Assembly (NCBI GenBank): GCA_012513065.1
Contig: JAAZCX010000040.1
Location: forward strand, 1 to 53,317
Reading direction: 5' to 3'
DNA from: Clostridiaceae bacterium
GTDB lineage: Bacteria > Bacillota > Clostridia > TANB77 > CAG-508
DNA: 53,317 nt
How positions within the stretch are numbered: the first letter of the stretch is position 1; every line of letters begins with the position of its first letter. The notes beneath the pieces were generated by a model. That model made no database searches. It was not told where the DNA came from and saw nothing but the letters and a program-made list of their open reading frames with translations. The position numbers were made by a program, and so were the translations under genes. Below are positions 37,254 to 47,203 of this stretch, piece after piece.

Positions 37254-38120
37254 TTATGCTTCTCTTTTCCAATAAAATAAATATTGTTGTGCTATTCCTG
37301 CTAGTTCACCAAATTTTTCATAAGCAATTTTTTCTATTTCTTCTTTTTTTACTTTTGCTTCTTCTGGATTATGAATATATAATTCATTCATTACTCTTCT
37401 TACCCATACATCAATTGGAAAGGCTTCCCATCTTTTTAATGTAGAAAATAGTAATATACAATCTGCAACTTTTGGTCCTACTCCTGGCAAAGTCAATAAT
37501 ATATTTCTTACTTTATTAAAGTCTTTTTCTTTTTTTAATTCTTGTAAATCGACCTTTTTTTCTTTTATTAATTTAGTAGTTTCATAAACTCTTACATCTC
37601 TAAATCCAAGTCCTAATTCTCTTAAATCTTTTACACTTGCCCTACTTAATTCGTCTACACTTGGAAAAGTATAATAACTTTTATTCTGAAATATAATTTC
37701 GTTTCCATACTTTTTACTTAATTTCTCTATAATTCCTTTTATTCTTGGAATATTGTTATTAGCTGATATGATAAATGAAATAATTGTCTCCCATAATTCT
37801 TGATTCAATATTCTTATTCCTTTTCCATATTTAATACTCATTTTCATATTATCATCAATTTTTGATAATTGGCTTTTAATTTTTTTATAATCTCTATTTA
37901 AATCAAAATATTGTTTTACTACATCTTCTATATTTTTTATGCATATTCCATTTATTATTATTTTATTATCTTCTTTTTTCACCTTTAATACATTGTTTCC
38001 AAATATTCCTATATAACTTCCATCTTCTTGTTTGTTCCACCTAAAGCACTGTCCGCACTCAAATATATCTTTTGGTTCAAATGTATCACAGTTTTCTATA
38101 ATATATGTTTGTTCTTTCAC
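37254..38120 (-). CDS. 8-oxoguanine DNA glycosylase
   Basis: 288-residue HhH-GPD glycosylase/lyase. The N-terminal domain has ECGQCFRW; the hairpin-helix-hairpin LPGVGPKVADC has the catalytic lysine and FPIDVWVRRV the catalytic Asp, as in OGG1. A GTG start at 38120 with GGTGAT upstream is preferred to the TTG at 38171, which has no SD and coincides with a likely -35 box (TTGAAA). First gene of the unit running to the GltD-like gene. Confidence 0.88.
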   Translation of the reverse strand: MKEQTYIIENCDTFEPKDIFECGQCFRWNKQEDGSYIGIFGNNVLKVKKEDNKIIINGICIKNIEDVVKQYFDLNRDYKKIKSQLSKIDDNMKMSIKYGKGIRILNQELWETIISFIISANNNIPRIKGIIEKLSKKYGNEIIFQNKSYYTFPSVDELSRASVKDLRELGLGFRDVRVYETTKLIKEKKVDLQELKKEKDFNKVRNILLTLPGVGPKVADCILLFSTLKRWEAFPIDVWVRRVMNELYIHNPEEAKVKKEEIEKIAYEKFGELAGIAQQYLFYWKREA

Positions 38121-38181
38121 TTTTTCATCACCACTTTTATCTATATTATCATATATATTTAGCTTTTTCAAGAATAATTAA

Positions 38182-38230
38182 AAGTAGGATAGTTTTTCCA
38201 TATTAATAAATATATGTTTCTATCCTACTC
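38182..38230 (-). terminator. Hairpin after pgeF
   Basis: Inverted repeat AGTAGGATAG / CTATCCTACT around an AT-rich loop, followed by TTTTAATTATT. It separates addB-pgeF from the glycosylase unit. T run is imperfect. Confidence 0.65.
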
Positions 38231-38238
38231 TTATTCTA

Positions 38239-39027
38239 TTATATTAATCCTATAATTGCTGTATTTCTTCCTGATTTTTCTTTTTCTGCCCTATAAGAAT
38301 GTATCTGTTCTTTATTACATACAGTACAAATATTACTAATTATTATATTTTCTGGATTTATTCCTATTTGCTCTAGTAATTTCTTGTTTATAATTGTAGT
38401 ATCTATAAAATATTTTTTTTCATTTTCTTTTATTATAGGCTTACTAATAAATAGTTCTTCATCTACGCTATTTGAAAATGTTTTTTTAAATATCTCTTTT
38501 ACATCTTCTCCTACTTCAAAATGACATTTTTCAATACATGGACCTATACAACAAATTATATCTTCTTTATTGCATCCATACTCTTCTATCATTTTTATTA
38601 ATCCTTTTTGCCCAATTTTTTGTATTGTTCCTCTCCATCCAGAATGTATATTTCCAATTACATTTTTAATAGGATCATAAAATAAAATTGGAGTGCAATC
38701 TGCAAATCTCAATGATAGAGAAATTCCTTTTTTATCTGTAATAAGTCCATCTATATTAGTGAATCTTTCTTTATTATTATTTACTTTTTCTATAATATCA
38801 CTATGTGCTTGATAATCAATTTTTGTAAATTTTTCATAATTAAGATTTAATGATTTATATAAAGAACTATAATTGTCACTTTGTACTTCTTTATAATCTT
38901 GATTATTACCTTTTAATGTATAGCAATGATTTATTTTATCTTTATATTCTAATAATCTTTTGAACTGTAGGTATTCAATATTTCCATCTTTTATATGTAT
39001 CATTTGTTCATTAGATAAATCCTTCAT
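38239..39027 (-). CDS. pgeF: Multicopper polyphenol oxidase family protein PgeF (YfiH)
   Basis: 262 residues. Family metal-site elements are ADCTPILFYD, HSGWRGT and CIGPCIEKCHFEVG. The family has been linked to peptidoglycan editing by removing mis-inserted L-Ser, and to purine nucleoside activities. It starts one base after the addB stop, so the two are probably translationally coupled. Confidence 0.88.
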   Translation of the reverse strand: MKDLSNEQMIHIKDGNIEYLQFKRLLEYKDKINHCYTLKGNNQDYKEVQSDNYSSLYKSLNLNYEKFTKIDYQAHSDIIEKVNNNKERFTNIDGLITDKKGISLSLRFADCTPILFYDPIKNVIGNIHSGWRGTIQKIGQKGLIKMIEEYGCNKEDIICCIGPCIEKCHFEVGEDVKEIFKKTFSNSVDEELFISKPIIKENEKKYFIDTTIINKKLLEQIGINPENIIISNICTVCNKEQIHSYRAEKEKSGRNTAIIGLI

Positions 39028-39028
39028 T

Positions 39029-42000
39029 TTATTGTTTGTCCTCTCTTATTTTATTTAAGATTACATCCTTACTGTCATTTTCAATATAATTGAATTTTTC
39101 GCAATTTTCTTTAAAATTACATACTCCATTATAATTGCAATAATCACATGCCGTCTTTTTGTTTTTCCTTTGATAATATGGTTTTATTGAAATATTTCCA
39201 TTTAATATTTCTTTTGAAATATCTTTAATAATTTTATTAGTATATTTCATCAAATCTTTAAACTGTTCATCACTTACAGTATTAGATTTTGAAGCACTTA
39301 TATTTCCTTCTTTATCTAAATATGCTGGAATGATACTTGAAGCTCCTGAATTTAAACTTTTATCCATCATTTTTATTATTTGAACATCACCTAATATCAA
39401 CCCATTCATTTTAAACTTTTTCTTCATTTCTTCTTCTATTTCTTCTTTTGTCATTGGTTTATTAGATTTTAATATTGGATCAATTAAATTATAATACAAA
39501 ACTCCTGCTGGCATTACTTCTTCTATTTTACATGTTGCATCTAAATATGTTAATAATTGAATTTGTAATCCTGCAACAAATTCATTTAAATCTATGTTTT
39601 TTACTGATGATTTATAATCTATAATTCTAATATATTTTCCGTTTGTAGTTTTAGCGATATCTATTCTATCTATTTTTTCTGTTATTTCAACTTTTTTTCC
39701 ATTCTCCAAATCTAAAATAATTGGTTTGTATTCTTTTCCAGACTTAAATTCTAATTCGTTTGCCATTACTCTAAAATCGCTATTTTTAAGTCCTTCAATC
39801 AGATATTTCATTGATTGTAGTACTACTCTTTTTAATTTTATAGTTAATGCTTTAAATTTATCACTACTTGTGAAAATATAATATTTAGAAATGCCTAATT
39901 TATTATTTATTATTTCTTCAATTATTTCTTTAATCTGTTTCTCTTCTAATTGTTTTACTTCTAGTTGTCTTTGTCTTATGATATGAAAGAACTCATCAAT
40001 AGTTTCATGCATGAATGTTCCTGTATCTATCGATTTTATTTTATATTCTTCTTGTTCTTTTAATTTTAATCCATATTTTAAATAATAAGAAAATGGACAA
40101 TTTTTATATTGTTCTAACTTTGAAATACTAGTTTGTAATACATTTCCATATAATCTTTGAATATTATTTATATTAATTTTTTCAGGTTGATTATTATATC
40201 CTAATGCTTTTTTAGCTTGAAATAACTTAGATTTCCACTCTTCGTTTTCTTCATAATATTTTTCGATTGTATCCCAAATATTATCAACTTTTTCTCCGTC
40301 TTTTTTTCTTCTCATGTTGTTAATTAGTTCATTAAAAGTATCTATTGGAGTTATTATCTCAAAATCTTGATTTTGTAGTATATCACTTTTTTCTTTTAAG
40401 TTAGGAAATATCTTCTTTAATTTTGTTATATATATAGATGGTCTTAATGTTTTTGATTCACTATCTGAAGAACAATATGAAATATATAATCTTTCTTCTG
40501 CTGTTGTAAATGCTTTGTAAATTGAAAAATTTTCTTCATATAAATTTTCTAATGTTCCTTTTGCAAGTTCTATATTATTGTTTTTTAATTCTTCTCTATC
40601 TTTATCATTTAAAAATCCTTCTTGTTTTCTTATTCCAGGAAATACTCCGTCATTTACTCCTAATATAAAAACTGCTTTTACTTTATGACTTCTTGTTCTA
40701 TCAACATCTCCTACTATTATTTGATCTTGTTGAAGTGGTATTTCTCCCAATCCACTTTCGCCAAGCCCCACTTTTAACAATTCTCTATATGTTGAGAAAG
40801 TAGTTTTTTTATCTTCAAATAATGTATTCATTTCATCTAATACTTCAATTACCGTATCCCATGCTAATTTTTGTTCTTTTGAAAGTTCTAATTTACCTTG
40901 TTCTTCTAATTTGTTCTGTTTAATTTTAATTTCTTCTTGAATATTATTTTCTATTAAAAATTCATATAATGCTTTATTCATTCCTCTTATTGTTTTTATT
41001 TCACTAAATTTTTCTTTAAGATTTATTAATGGCATTATATTTATCTTTCTAATTTCATTCATTCTCTCTAATTTTTCTTTATAACTCTTATCATTTTCTA
41101 TGAAGTTCCAATCTTGTTTATACCATTTTGATCCTTTTATTCCCCATTTTCTTGTAAAGTTTTCAAATTCATATATTTCTTTTTCATCTATATTAATAAA
41201 TCCTGATTTTATATATTGTATTACCGCTTCATATGACCAATTACTTGTATAAATTTCTAATAATGAAAGTATGTATTTTGCAAATACATTTTGATTTAAT
41301 TGTTTCTTTTCATCAATAAATGCAGGTATTTGATATGAATTAAATATTGCTTTGCATAAACTTCCATATGTATCTAATTGTTTCGAAATGATAACTATAT
41401 CTTTATATCTATAATTGTTGTTTTTTACTAATTTTACTATTTCTCTTGCAGTATTTTCTACTTCAGCATATGGATTATTTGCTAAAAATATTGATATATT
41501 ATTTTCATTATAATTTTCTTCTTTATACTCTTTATATGGGATTTCTTCTATATTTTTTTCTAGATGTCTTAATTGTTCATTTTTAAACCTATATGATTTA
41601 TTTAAGAATATAGTTTTATCACAATCTATTTTTTCTTTTTTTGCTATATATAAAAGTTTATCTGCTGTTTGTTTATTAGAATAAAATAAATCTTTGCACA
41701 TATCAAATTTCGTGTCTAAATTATCCGTTGTAATAGTAATATTTACTTTGTATGCGATTTTTAATAATTTCTCAATTATCTTATATTCTTGTTTAGTAAA
41801 TCCTGTAAATTCATCTATATAAAATATCGCATCTTGATACATATTTGTTTGATCTAATTGATTTGCAAGAATTTCTAATCTATCATTTTCTTCAATATAT
41901 TTTCCTGATAATATTTCTTCATATTTTTGGTATATATTTGTAATATCTTTAAGTTTTCTTTCTAAATATGGATTTCCTATTTTATCTGTAATACTATTTA

Positions 42001-42400
42001 AATTTTCTAATGTAACTTGATGTTTTTTTAGTTCAGTTAATATAGTATCTACTAATTCTACATTTTGTTTAGATTTTCCTAAGAAATTAAGGTTTTCTTT
42101 TTGATTTTCAAGTATATCGTAAATTACCATTGCTTTTCCAGGCTTTGAAAGAGTAGGTTTTGTTATTCCTCCTACTTCATTTAATACACGATAAGACATA
42201 CGTGCAAATGTTAATACTTCTGCTTGTAAAACACTTCCTCTATCTATTTTGTTTAATAATTTTTGTTCTGCTGTGAAAGAATATTGTTCAGGTGTTATAA
42301 TATAAATTTTTCTTTTACCTTGTAATTCTTTTTTTATTTCTTCTAAACAAAAATCACTTTTACCTGTTCCTGCTCTACCACAAATTAACCTTAAACTCAT
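39029..42400 (-). CDS. addB: ATP-dependent helicase-nuclease subunit AddB
   Basis: 1123 residues. With AddA it processes double-strand breaks for RecA loading. Walker A GRAGTGKS is at residues 8-15. The C-terminal nuclease domain has IDYKSS, and the iron-sulphur cluster is given by YKNCPFSYY plus CDYCNYNGVC near the C-terminus. Normal length for the family. The usual neighbour addA is absent: the next gene downstream is pgeF, upstream is a divergent GGDEF gene. Confidence 0.95.
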   Translation of the reverse strand: MSLRLICGRAGTGKSDFCLEEIKKELQGKRKIYIITPEQYSFTAEQKLLNKIDRGSVLQAEVLTFARMSYRVLNEVGGITKPTLSKPGKAMVIYDILENQKENLNFLGKSKQNVELVDTILTELKKHQVTLENLNSITDKIGNPYLERKLKDITNIYQKYEEILSGKYIEENDRLEILANQLDQTNMYQDAIFYIDEFTGFTKQEYKIIEKLLKIAYKVNITITTDNLDTKFDMCKDLFYSNKQTADKLLYIAKKEKIDCDKTIFLNKSYRFKNEQLRHLEKNIEEIPYKEYKEENYNENNISIFLANNPYAEVENTAREIVKLVKNNNYRYKDIVIISKQLDTYGSLCKAIFNSYQIPAFIDEKKQLNQNVFAKYILSLLEIYTSNWSYEAVIQYIKSGFINIDEKEIYEFENFTRKWGIKGSKWYKQDWNFIENDKSYKEKLERMNEIRKINIMPLINLKEKFSEIKTIRGMNKALYEFLIENNIQEEIKIKQNKLEEQGKLELSKEQKLAWDTVIEVLDEMNTLFEDKKTTFSTYRELLKVGLGESGLGEIPLQQDQIIVGDVDRTRSHKVKAVFILGVNDGVFPGIRKQEGFLNDKDREELKNNNIELAKGTLENLYEENFSIYKAFTTAEERLYISYCSSDSESKTLRPSIYITKLKKIFPNLKEKSDILQNQDFEIITPIDTFNELINNMRRKKDGEKVDNIWDTIEKYYEENEEWKSKLFQAKKALGYNNQPEKININNIQRLYGNVLQTSISKLEQYKNCPFSYYLKYGLKLKEQEEYKIKSIDTGTFMHETIDEFFHIIRQRQLEVKQLEEKQIKEIIEEIINNKLGISKYYIFTSSDKFKALTIKLKRVVLQSMKYLIEGLKNSDFRVMANELEFKSGKEYKPIILDLENGKKVEITEKIDRIDIAKTTNGKYIRIIDYKSSVKNIDLNEFVAGLQIQLLTYLDATCKIEEVMPAGVLYYNLIDPILKSNKPMTKEEIEEEMKKKFKMNGLILGDVQIIKMMDKSLNSGASSIIPAYLDKEGNISASKSNTVSDEQFKDLMKYTNKIIKDISKEILNGNISIKPYYQRKNKKTACDYCNYNGVCNFKENCEKFNYIENDSKDVILNKIREDKQ

Positions 42401-42542
42401 TTTTTTCTCCTTATATTCTTATGCTTATTCTAACATATATTATTATTGCTTTCAAGTATGAAATAAGTTAAAAACAGTCATAAATATAGCTTTTCTTAAT
42501 ATTATATGATATAATATTTATATGATAAGGAGGTAAAATACT

Positions 42543-44069
42543 ATGACTTCAAAACAATCTTTATTTAATTTAATAAAAGAATTTATTTATTCACCTAAAT
42601 TAAAAGACTTAAATGTATTTTCAAAGCAATATTTAAATTCTATTATACTTCCTCATTTTTCAAACATTAAAAATGAGGATAATTTTTCCTGTATCTGTAT
42701 TGATTTTAATAAATTAAATGATATTAATAATCTATACGATTATAAAACAGGTGATAAAATAATACATTATTCTTTATCTCTTATTAAGTCTGTATTACCT
42801 TCAAATACAATTTGTGCAAGACTTGGAGGAGATGAATTTGTTTTTATAATAGATAATTGTTCTCCAAATAATATTGAAACTATTATAGAAAAAATGCATT
42901 CTGTTTTAGATAAACATGACAAAGAATTATTGTTTTCTACTATTAGTGCATATGGAGTTCACTGCAGTGAAAAAAATAGTATTTCAGAAATGATAGATAA
43001 AGCAGATTTTAAAATAACAGAACAAAAAAATAATTTTGTTAAAAGATCTTCTCATTCAGAATGGGGAATTTTAAAAAACAAATTAACACAAAATTTAACT
43101 TCATTTTTTAAAAGTTTACGCTTATATAAAGAACCTATTACAATTGACTTTTTAAAGAGTTTATATGTGCATGCAATTTCTTCTACTCATGATTTTTTAG
43201 AAAATGATTTTAAGCCAGTTACCTCTGAACTAAATGATTCTAACATTATTAATAATTTTTCAGAAGATGATTTAAATAAAATATATTCAATTTTCTCTAA
43301 AGATGATATTTCCTATAAAGATATAAATTCTGTTTCTGAAAATACTTATTCTTTATTATTATCAGACTTGACTCATGATAAAATAACAAATACTTTCTCT
43401 AGAAACTATTTTGTTAATTACCTTATAGATAATTTTAAAGATAAATATAAAATAAAATATTTTTCAACATCTTTCTTTAAATTATATAATAATATATTTT
43501 CACATAATGCAACAGATGTTAAAAATGCAACCATGATAAATGATCTTGTTTCTTATTTAGAAAATGATCTTAATATTCAATTTACAAAAGACATATTTTC
43601 TAAAAAAGAAGACATAAATTATTTTATATCATTAGGAGCAGGAGATTATATTCTTGCTTTACCAAGTGATTTTAATGTTGACAACAAAAAAATAAATAAT
43701 TATATTGCATCTTCTAGACAAGATTCTTCAGAATTAGAAGATATGTTAAAATTAACTTGTAGCCAAGACTTTCATTCTGTAAATAATGAAAATTATGAGG
43801 ATTTATTAGTTGATTTATCAAATGAATGTAAATATATTAAAGACAATTATAAACTTTCTATAATAGATAAACCAATTATCAAAAATTCATTATTTAATAT
43901 AATTTATGACTCTATAGATTACTATAATAATAATATTGCTAATAGTAATACAATTAAGCAAAAATCCAAATTTATAAATTTATTGTCTGAAGTAATGATA
44001 GAAGTTTCTTCTGATTTAAATAAAAACTTGATTCAAAATAAGAAGAAAGAAAACGATTTTAATAAATAA
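42543..44069 (+). CDS. Tandem GGDEF-domain protein
   Basis: 508 residues, no membrane segment. The first GGDEF domain (about 20-165) begins LKDLNVFSKQYL and has an intact LGGDEF at 94-99, so it could make cyclic-di-GMP; no RxxD I-site is seen just before it. A helical region (about 170-270) follows, then a second, degenerate GGDEF-like domain (about 275-405): DKITNTFSRNYF, FFKLYNN, and GAGDYILALP where GGDEF should be. AAGGAGGT precedes the ATG. Monocistronic and divergent from addB. Confidence 0.8.
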   Translation: MTSKQSLFNLIKEFIYSPKLKDLNVFSKQYLNSIILPHFSNIKNEDNFSCICIDFNKLNDINNLYDYKTGDKIIHYSLSLIKSVLPSNTICARLGGDEFVFIIDNCSPNNIETIIEKMHSVLDKHDKELLFSTISAYGVHCSEKNSISEMIDKADFKITEQKNNFVKRSSHSEWGILKNKLTQNLTSFFKSLRLYKEPITIDFLKSLYVHAISSTHDFLENDFKPVTSELNDSNIINNFSEDDLNKIYSIFSKDDISYKDINSVSENTYSLLLSDLTHDKITNTFSRNYFVNYLIDNFKDKYKIKYFSTSFFKLYNNIFSHNATDVKNATMINDLVSYLENDLNIQFTKDIFSKKEDINYFISLGAGDYILALPSDFNVDNKKINNYIASSRQDSSELEDMLKLTCSQDFHSVNNENYEDLLVDLSNECKYIKDNYKLSIIDKPIIKNSLFNIIYDSIDYYNNNIANSNTIKQKSKFINLLSEVMIEVSSDLNKNLIQNKKKENDFNK

Positions 44070-44070
44070 A

Positions 44071-44114
44071 ATAATAATGAATAGTATTAAAAAATACTAT
44101 TCATTATTATTTTT
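44071..44114. terminator. Bidirectional terminator overlapping the yitT-family stop codon
   Basis: An 18-bp perfect stem ATAATAATGAATAGTATT / AATACTATTCATTATTAT with loop AAAA. The last codons and TAG stop (44097-44099) of the minus-strand gene lie in one arm. Confidence 0.85.
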
Positions 44115-44972
44115 AAATCCTTTTCCCCACGTTTCTCGTGCATTAGAAACAATTATAAATGCTTTATGATCTATTGACAATGCTATTTGTTTTATCTTTG
44201 CTATATCATTTCTTGAACCTACACATAATAACATCATTTTCTCTTGATTTGTATACATACCTTTTGCATAAATCCCTGTACTTCCTCTATCTATCTTATC
44301 TTCAATTTCTTTTGATATTTTCTCATATTTTTCAGAAATAATGAACATTATCTTCGTAAAGTTGACTCCTTCAAATATTATATCGATCATTTTTCCCATT
44401 AAATAAATAATAATTGCAGAATATAATCCTATCTCAATGTTTTTAAAGAATATAACATTTAGTGTAACTATAAGGATATCTATTATAATAATTAAACTAC
44501 TAGTTTGATAATGTGGTTTATACGCTTTTATTAAGTATGTCAGTAAATCTGTGCCACCTGTTGATGACTCTGATTTTAAAACCATAGACATACCTATTCC
44601 CATGATTATTCCACCATAAATACTTGCTAAGAATCTATCCTCTATAAATATAGGCACTCGCTCTAGACAATTTATAAATATTGATAAAAAACCAGTACCT
44701 AATATTGATTTTACAAAAAACTTTTTTCCTAATTTAAAATAACTTAATATAAATAATGGTATATTTAATGTAAATATTACAGTTCCTAAAGGTATCTTTA
44801 ATAGATAATAGGTTATTGTAGCTATTCCTGTAAATCCACCTGAAGATAATTGATTTGGAAGTAATAAAAAAGAAGTTCCACATGCCATAATAAAACAACC
44901 TATAATTAATATTATTAATTCATAAATATATTTTTTTATTGCTAACTTCTTTTTTGTTTTTATATAATCCAT
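44097..44972 (-). CDS. YitT-family membrane protein (DUF161/DUF2179)
   Basis: 291 residues. Five hydrophobic segments with the family pattern FLLLPNQLSSGGFTGIA and SESSTGGTDLLTYL, then the C-terminal cytosolic DUF2179 domain from about residue 215 (GSTGIYAKGMYT). The family is widespread in Firmicutes and of uncertain transport function. Monocistronic. Confidence 0.9.
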   Translation of the reverse strand: MDYIKTKKKLAIKKYIYELIILIIGCFIMACGTSFLLLPNQLSSGGFTGIATITYYLLKIPLGTVIFTLNIPLFILSYFKLGKKFFVKSILGTGFLSIFINCLERVPIFIEDRFLASIYGGIIMGIGMSMVLKSESSTGGTDLLTYLIKAYKPHYQTSSLIIIIDILIVTLNVIFFKNIEIGLYSAIIIYLMGKMIDIIFEGVNFTKIMFIISEKYEKISKEIEDKIDRGSTGIYAKGMYTNQEKMMLLCVGSRNDIAKIKQIALSIDHKAFIIVSNARETWGKGFKNNNE

Positions 44973-45026
44973 ACAACATTTCTCCTTTGTATGAATTATT
45001 TACTATTTTCATTTTTCTATTCAGTC

Positions 45027-46106
45027 TTATTTTATTTGAAGACTCTTCCTTTTTTCTTCCAAAATATCATCATAAGTTTTTTCAATAGTAACTTCAAATT
45101 TACCATTTTTCATTCCATCAGTTGCTTTGACAATTATATCTACATCATAAAGATCTTTTAATTTTTTAACATTTTCCTTTTTATGTCCAATAATATTATT
45201 TATATCTTCAGAATTTGCTTTTATTTCAACTGTCTTTACTTTAGTATTAATTTTCTTTATTTCAGATACAATAGCACTATACCAAAGTCTTCCTTCGACT
45301 AATTGCCTGAATGCTGGATGATATGGCCCTGCTATTACTTGACTATTTTCACTTTTTGGATCACATATTTCATCTGTGCTTTGAAGTCCTATTCTAATAA
45401 TCTTTACTTTACTTTTATTAAATAAATCAGCTACTTCTTTACATCTTTCTACTGCTTGTGTTACTGTTAATGGTTCATATTCTCCATTATTGTAATCTTC
45501 TTCTAATTGAGTACCTTTTATTACTAATACTGGATAAATTCTAACTATTTTAGGCTTTAATCTTATTAAATCTCTTGCTGTATTAATTTCATCAATTGCT
45601 GTACTTTCAGGAAGTCCTACCATCATTTGATGTCCTAATGTAAATCCATAAAATCTAATTAACTTAGAAGCTTTTTTTACATCTTGGAAAGTATGTCCTC
45701 TTTTTGCTTTTTCTAAGATATAATTATTAGTTGATTGTACTCCTAATTCTATTGTTTTTACTTTATATTTTTTTAGCATTTTTAGAATATTTCTGTCAAT
45801 ATAATCAGGTCTTGTAGAAATTCTAATACTGTCAACTTTTCCTTGCTTTACATATTCATATGCTGCACTTAATAATTCTTCTTGTTTTTCTACTTCTATT
45901 CCTGTAAAACTACCACCAAAAAATGCAACTTCTACAATACATTCTTTATCCTTAAAATTATTTAAATATTCCTCTATAGTTTCTTTTACTTCTTTCCCAG
46001 TTACTTGTTTTTGTTTTCCTGTTATTTTTGTTTGATTACAAAAAACGCATGCATTTGGGCATCCTAAGTGTGGTACAAAAATAGGTATTATATATTCCTT
46101 TTTCAT
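45027..46106 (-). CDS. Elp3-like radical SAM protein
   Basis: 359 residues. The SAM [4Fe-4S] motif is CPNACVFC (Cx3Cx2C) near residue 16-23. HVGHQMMVGLP-like residues (FTLGHQMMVGLPE) and GGSFTG are conserved in bacterial relatives of Elp3/Hcp. The C-terminal domain lacks an acetyltransferase signature. It starts right at the end of rnc (adjacent bases), so the two are co-expressed; the same pair occurs in many clostridia. Substrate unknown. Confidence 0.88.
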   Translation of the reverse strand: MKKEYIIPIFVPHLGCPNACVFCNQTKITGKQKQVTGKEVKETIEEYLNNFKDKECIVEVAFFGGSFTGIEVEKQEELLSAAYEYVKQGKVDSIRISTRPDYIDRNILKMLKKYKVKTIELGVQSTNNYILEKAKRGHTFQDVKKASKLIRFYGFTLGHQMMVGLPESTAIDEINTARDLIRLKPKIVRIYPVLVIKGTQLEEDYNNGEYEPLTVTQAVERCKEVADLFNKSKVKIIRIGLQSTDEICDPKSENSQVIAGPYHPAFRQLVEGRLWYSAIVSEIKKINTKVKTVEIKANSEDINNIIGHKKENVKKLKDLYDVDIIVKATDGMKNGKFEVTIEKTYDDILEEKRKSLQIK

Positions 46107-46802
46107 CTATTTTTTCTCTCCTTTAATCATTTCTATTGTTTTTCTTGCTGCTTCCATTTCTGCAGCTTTTTTTGTTTTTCCTTCTCCTATAGCTAAAAAC
46201 TTATTATCACACTTTACTTCTGCTGTAAATTTTTTATCATGATCAGGTCCTTCTTCTTTAATTATATTATATTGAATTTTTACATCTCCATTTTCTTGTA
46301 ATATTTCTTGTAATACTGTTTTGTAATCTTTTTGACCCACATTCTTACTAGCTATTTCAGCTGCTTCTTTTAAATTATTTATTATAAATTTTTCTGCTTC
46401 TTCTAATCCACTGTCAAAATAGATTGCTGCAATTAATGCTTCGACGCTATCTGCCATAATTGCAGGTCTTGCTTCTTTATTACTTGATAATTCGCTTTTC
46501 CCTAAATATAAGAAATCACTAAAATTATGCATTTGTGCTACTTTATATAAACTTTTTTCACACACAATGTCTGCTCTAACTTTAGTCATTTCTCCTTCTG
46601 CCAAATTTGGAAAATTATTGTATAAATATTTACTAGAAATAAATTCTAAAATGCTATCTCCTAGAAATTCTAACTTTTCATTACTATTTATATGATTTTC
46701 AAATGCATATGAAGTATGTGTTAACGCATTTTTTAATAAAGATTTATTTTTAAATGTATAACCAATATTTTTTTCAAACTTTTCTATTTCCACTTTTTTC
46801 AC
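46107..46802 (-). CDS. rnc: Ribonuclease III
   Basis: 231 residues. Double-strand-specific endonuclease for rRNA and mRNA processing. The catalytic signature is NEKLEFLGDSILEFI and the second acidic site DSVEALIAAIYFD. The C-terminal dsRNA-binding domain runs from about residue 158 and ends KTKKAAEMEAARK. Confidence 0.96.
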   Translation of the reverse strand: MKKVEIEKFEKNIGYTFKNKSLLKNALTHTSYAFENHINSNEKLEFLGDSILEFISSKYLYNNFPNLAEGEMTKVRADIVCEKSLYKVAQMHNFSDFLYLGKSELSSNKEARPAIMADSVEALIAAIYFDSGLEEAEKFIINNLKEAAEIASKNVGQKDYKTVLQEILQENGDVKIQYNIIKEEGPDHDKKFTAEVKCDNKFLAIGEGKTKKAAEMEAARKTIEMIKGEKK

Positions 46803-46843
46803 CTCTTTTGTGATTAATTATGTTCTTATTATACACTATAACT

Positions 46844-46870
46844 TAAAAAAAAGAAAGGTCTTAACCTTTC
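46844..46870 (-). terminator. Intrinsic terminator of acpP
   Basis: Minus strand stem GAAAGGT / ACCTTTC with a four-base loop and TTTTTTTT. Separates acpP from rnc. Confidence 0.85.
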
Positions 46871-46888
46871 ATTTTTATTAATTTATAA

Positions 46889-47131
46889 CTATGCCACATG
46901 TTCCTTTATGTAGTCAACTACATCTCCTACTGTAACTACCTTCTCAGCATCAGCGTCTGGTATTTCTATATCAAACTCTTCTTCTAATGCCATTACTAAT
47001 TCAACTATATCTAGTGAATCTGCTCCTAAATCATCAATAAAAGATGCTTCCATAGTAACTGCTGTTTCTGCAACACCTAATTGTTCTACTATAATTCCTT
47101 TTACTTTTTCAAAAACTTCTTCTCCTGTCAT
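46889..47131 (-). CDS. acpP: Acyl carrier protein
   Basis: 80-residue acidic carrier of fatty-acid synthesis. The phosphopantetheine serine lies in [17 protein letters not shown]. It follows plsX in the same direction, 72 bases downstream, so acyl transfer and carrier are expressed together. Confidence 0.97.
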   Translation of the reverse strand: MTGEEVFEKVKGIIVEQLGVAETAVTMEASFIDDLGADSLDIVELVMALEEEFDIEIPDADAEKVVTVGDVVDYIKEHVA

Positions 47132-47203
47132 TATTAATTACACCTCCTCTCAAGCATTTGTTGTTTTCTTAACAATAATACAAGATTGTATAATTGTCAA
47201 GCA

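Noticed and set aside
38121-38171. Upstream TTG start of the 8-oxoguanine glycosylase
   Set aside because: No SD, and TTGAAA with a 17-base spacer to TAATAT looks like the promoter itself; GTG at 38120 has GGTGAT upstream.
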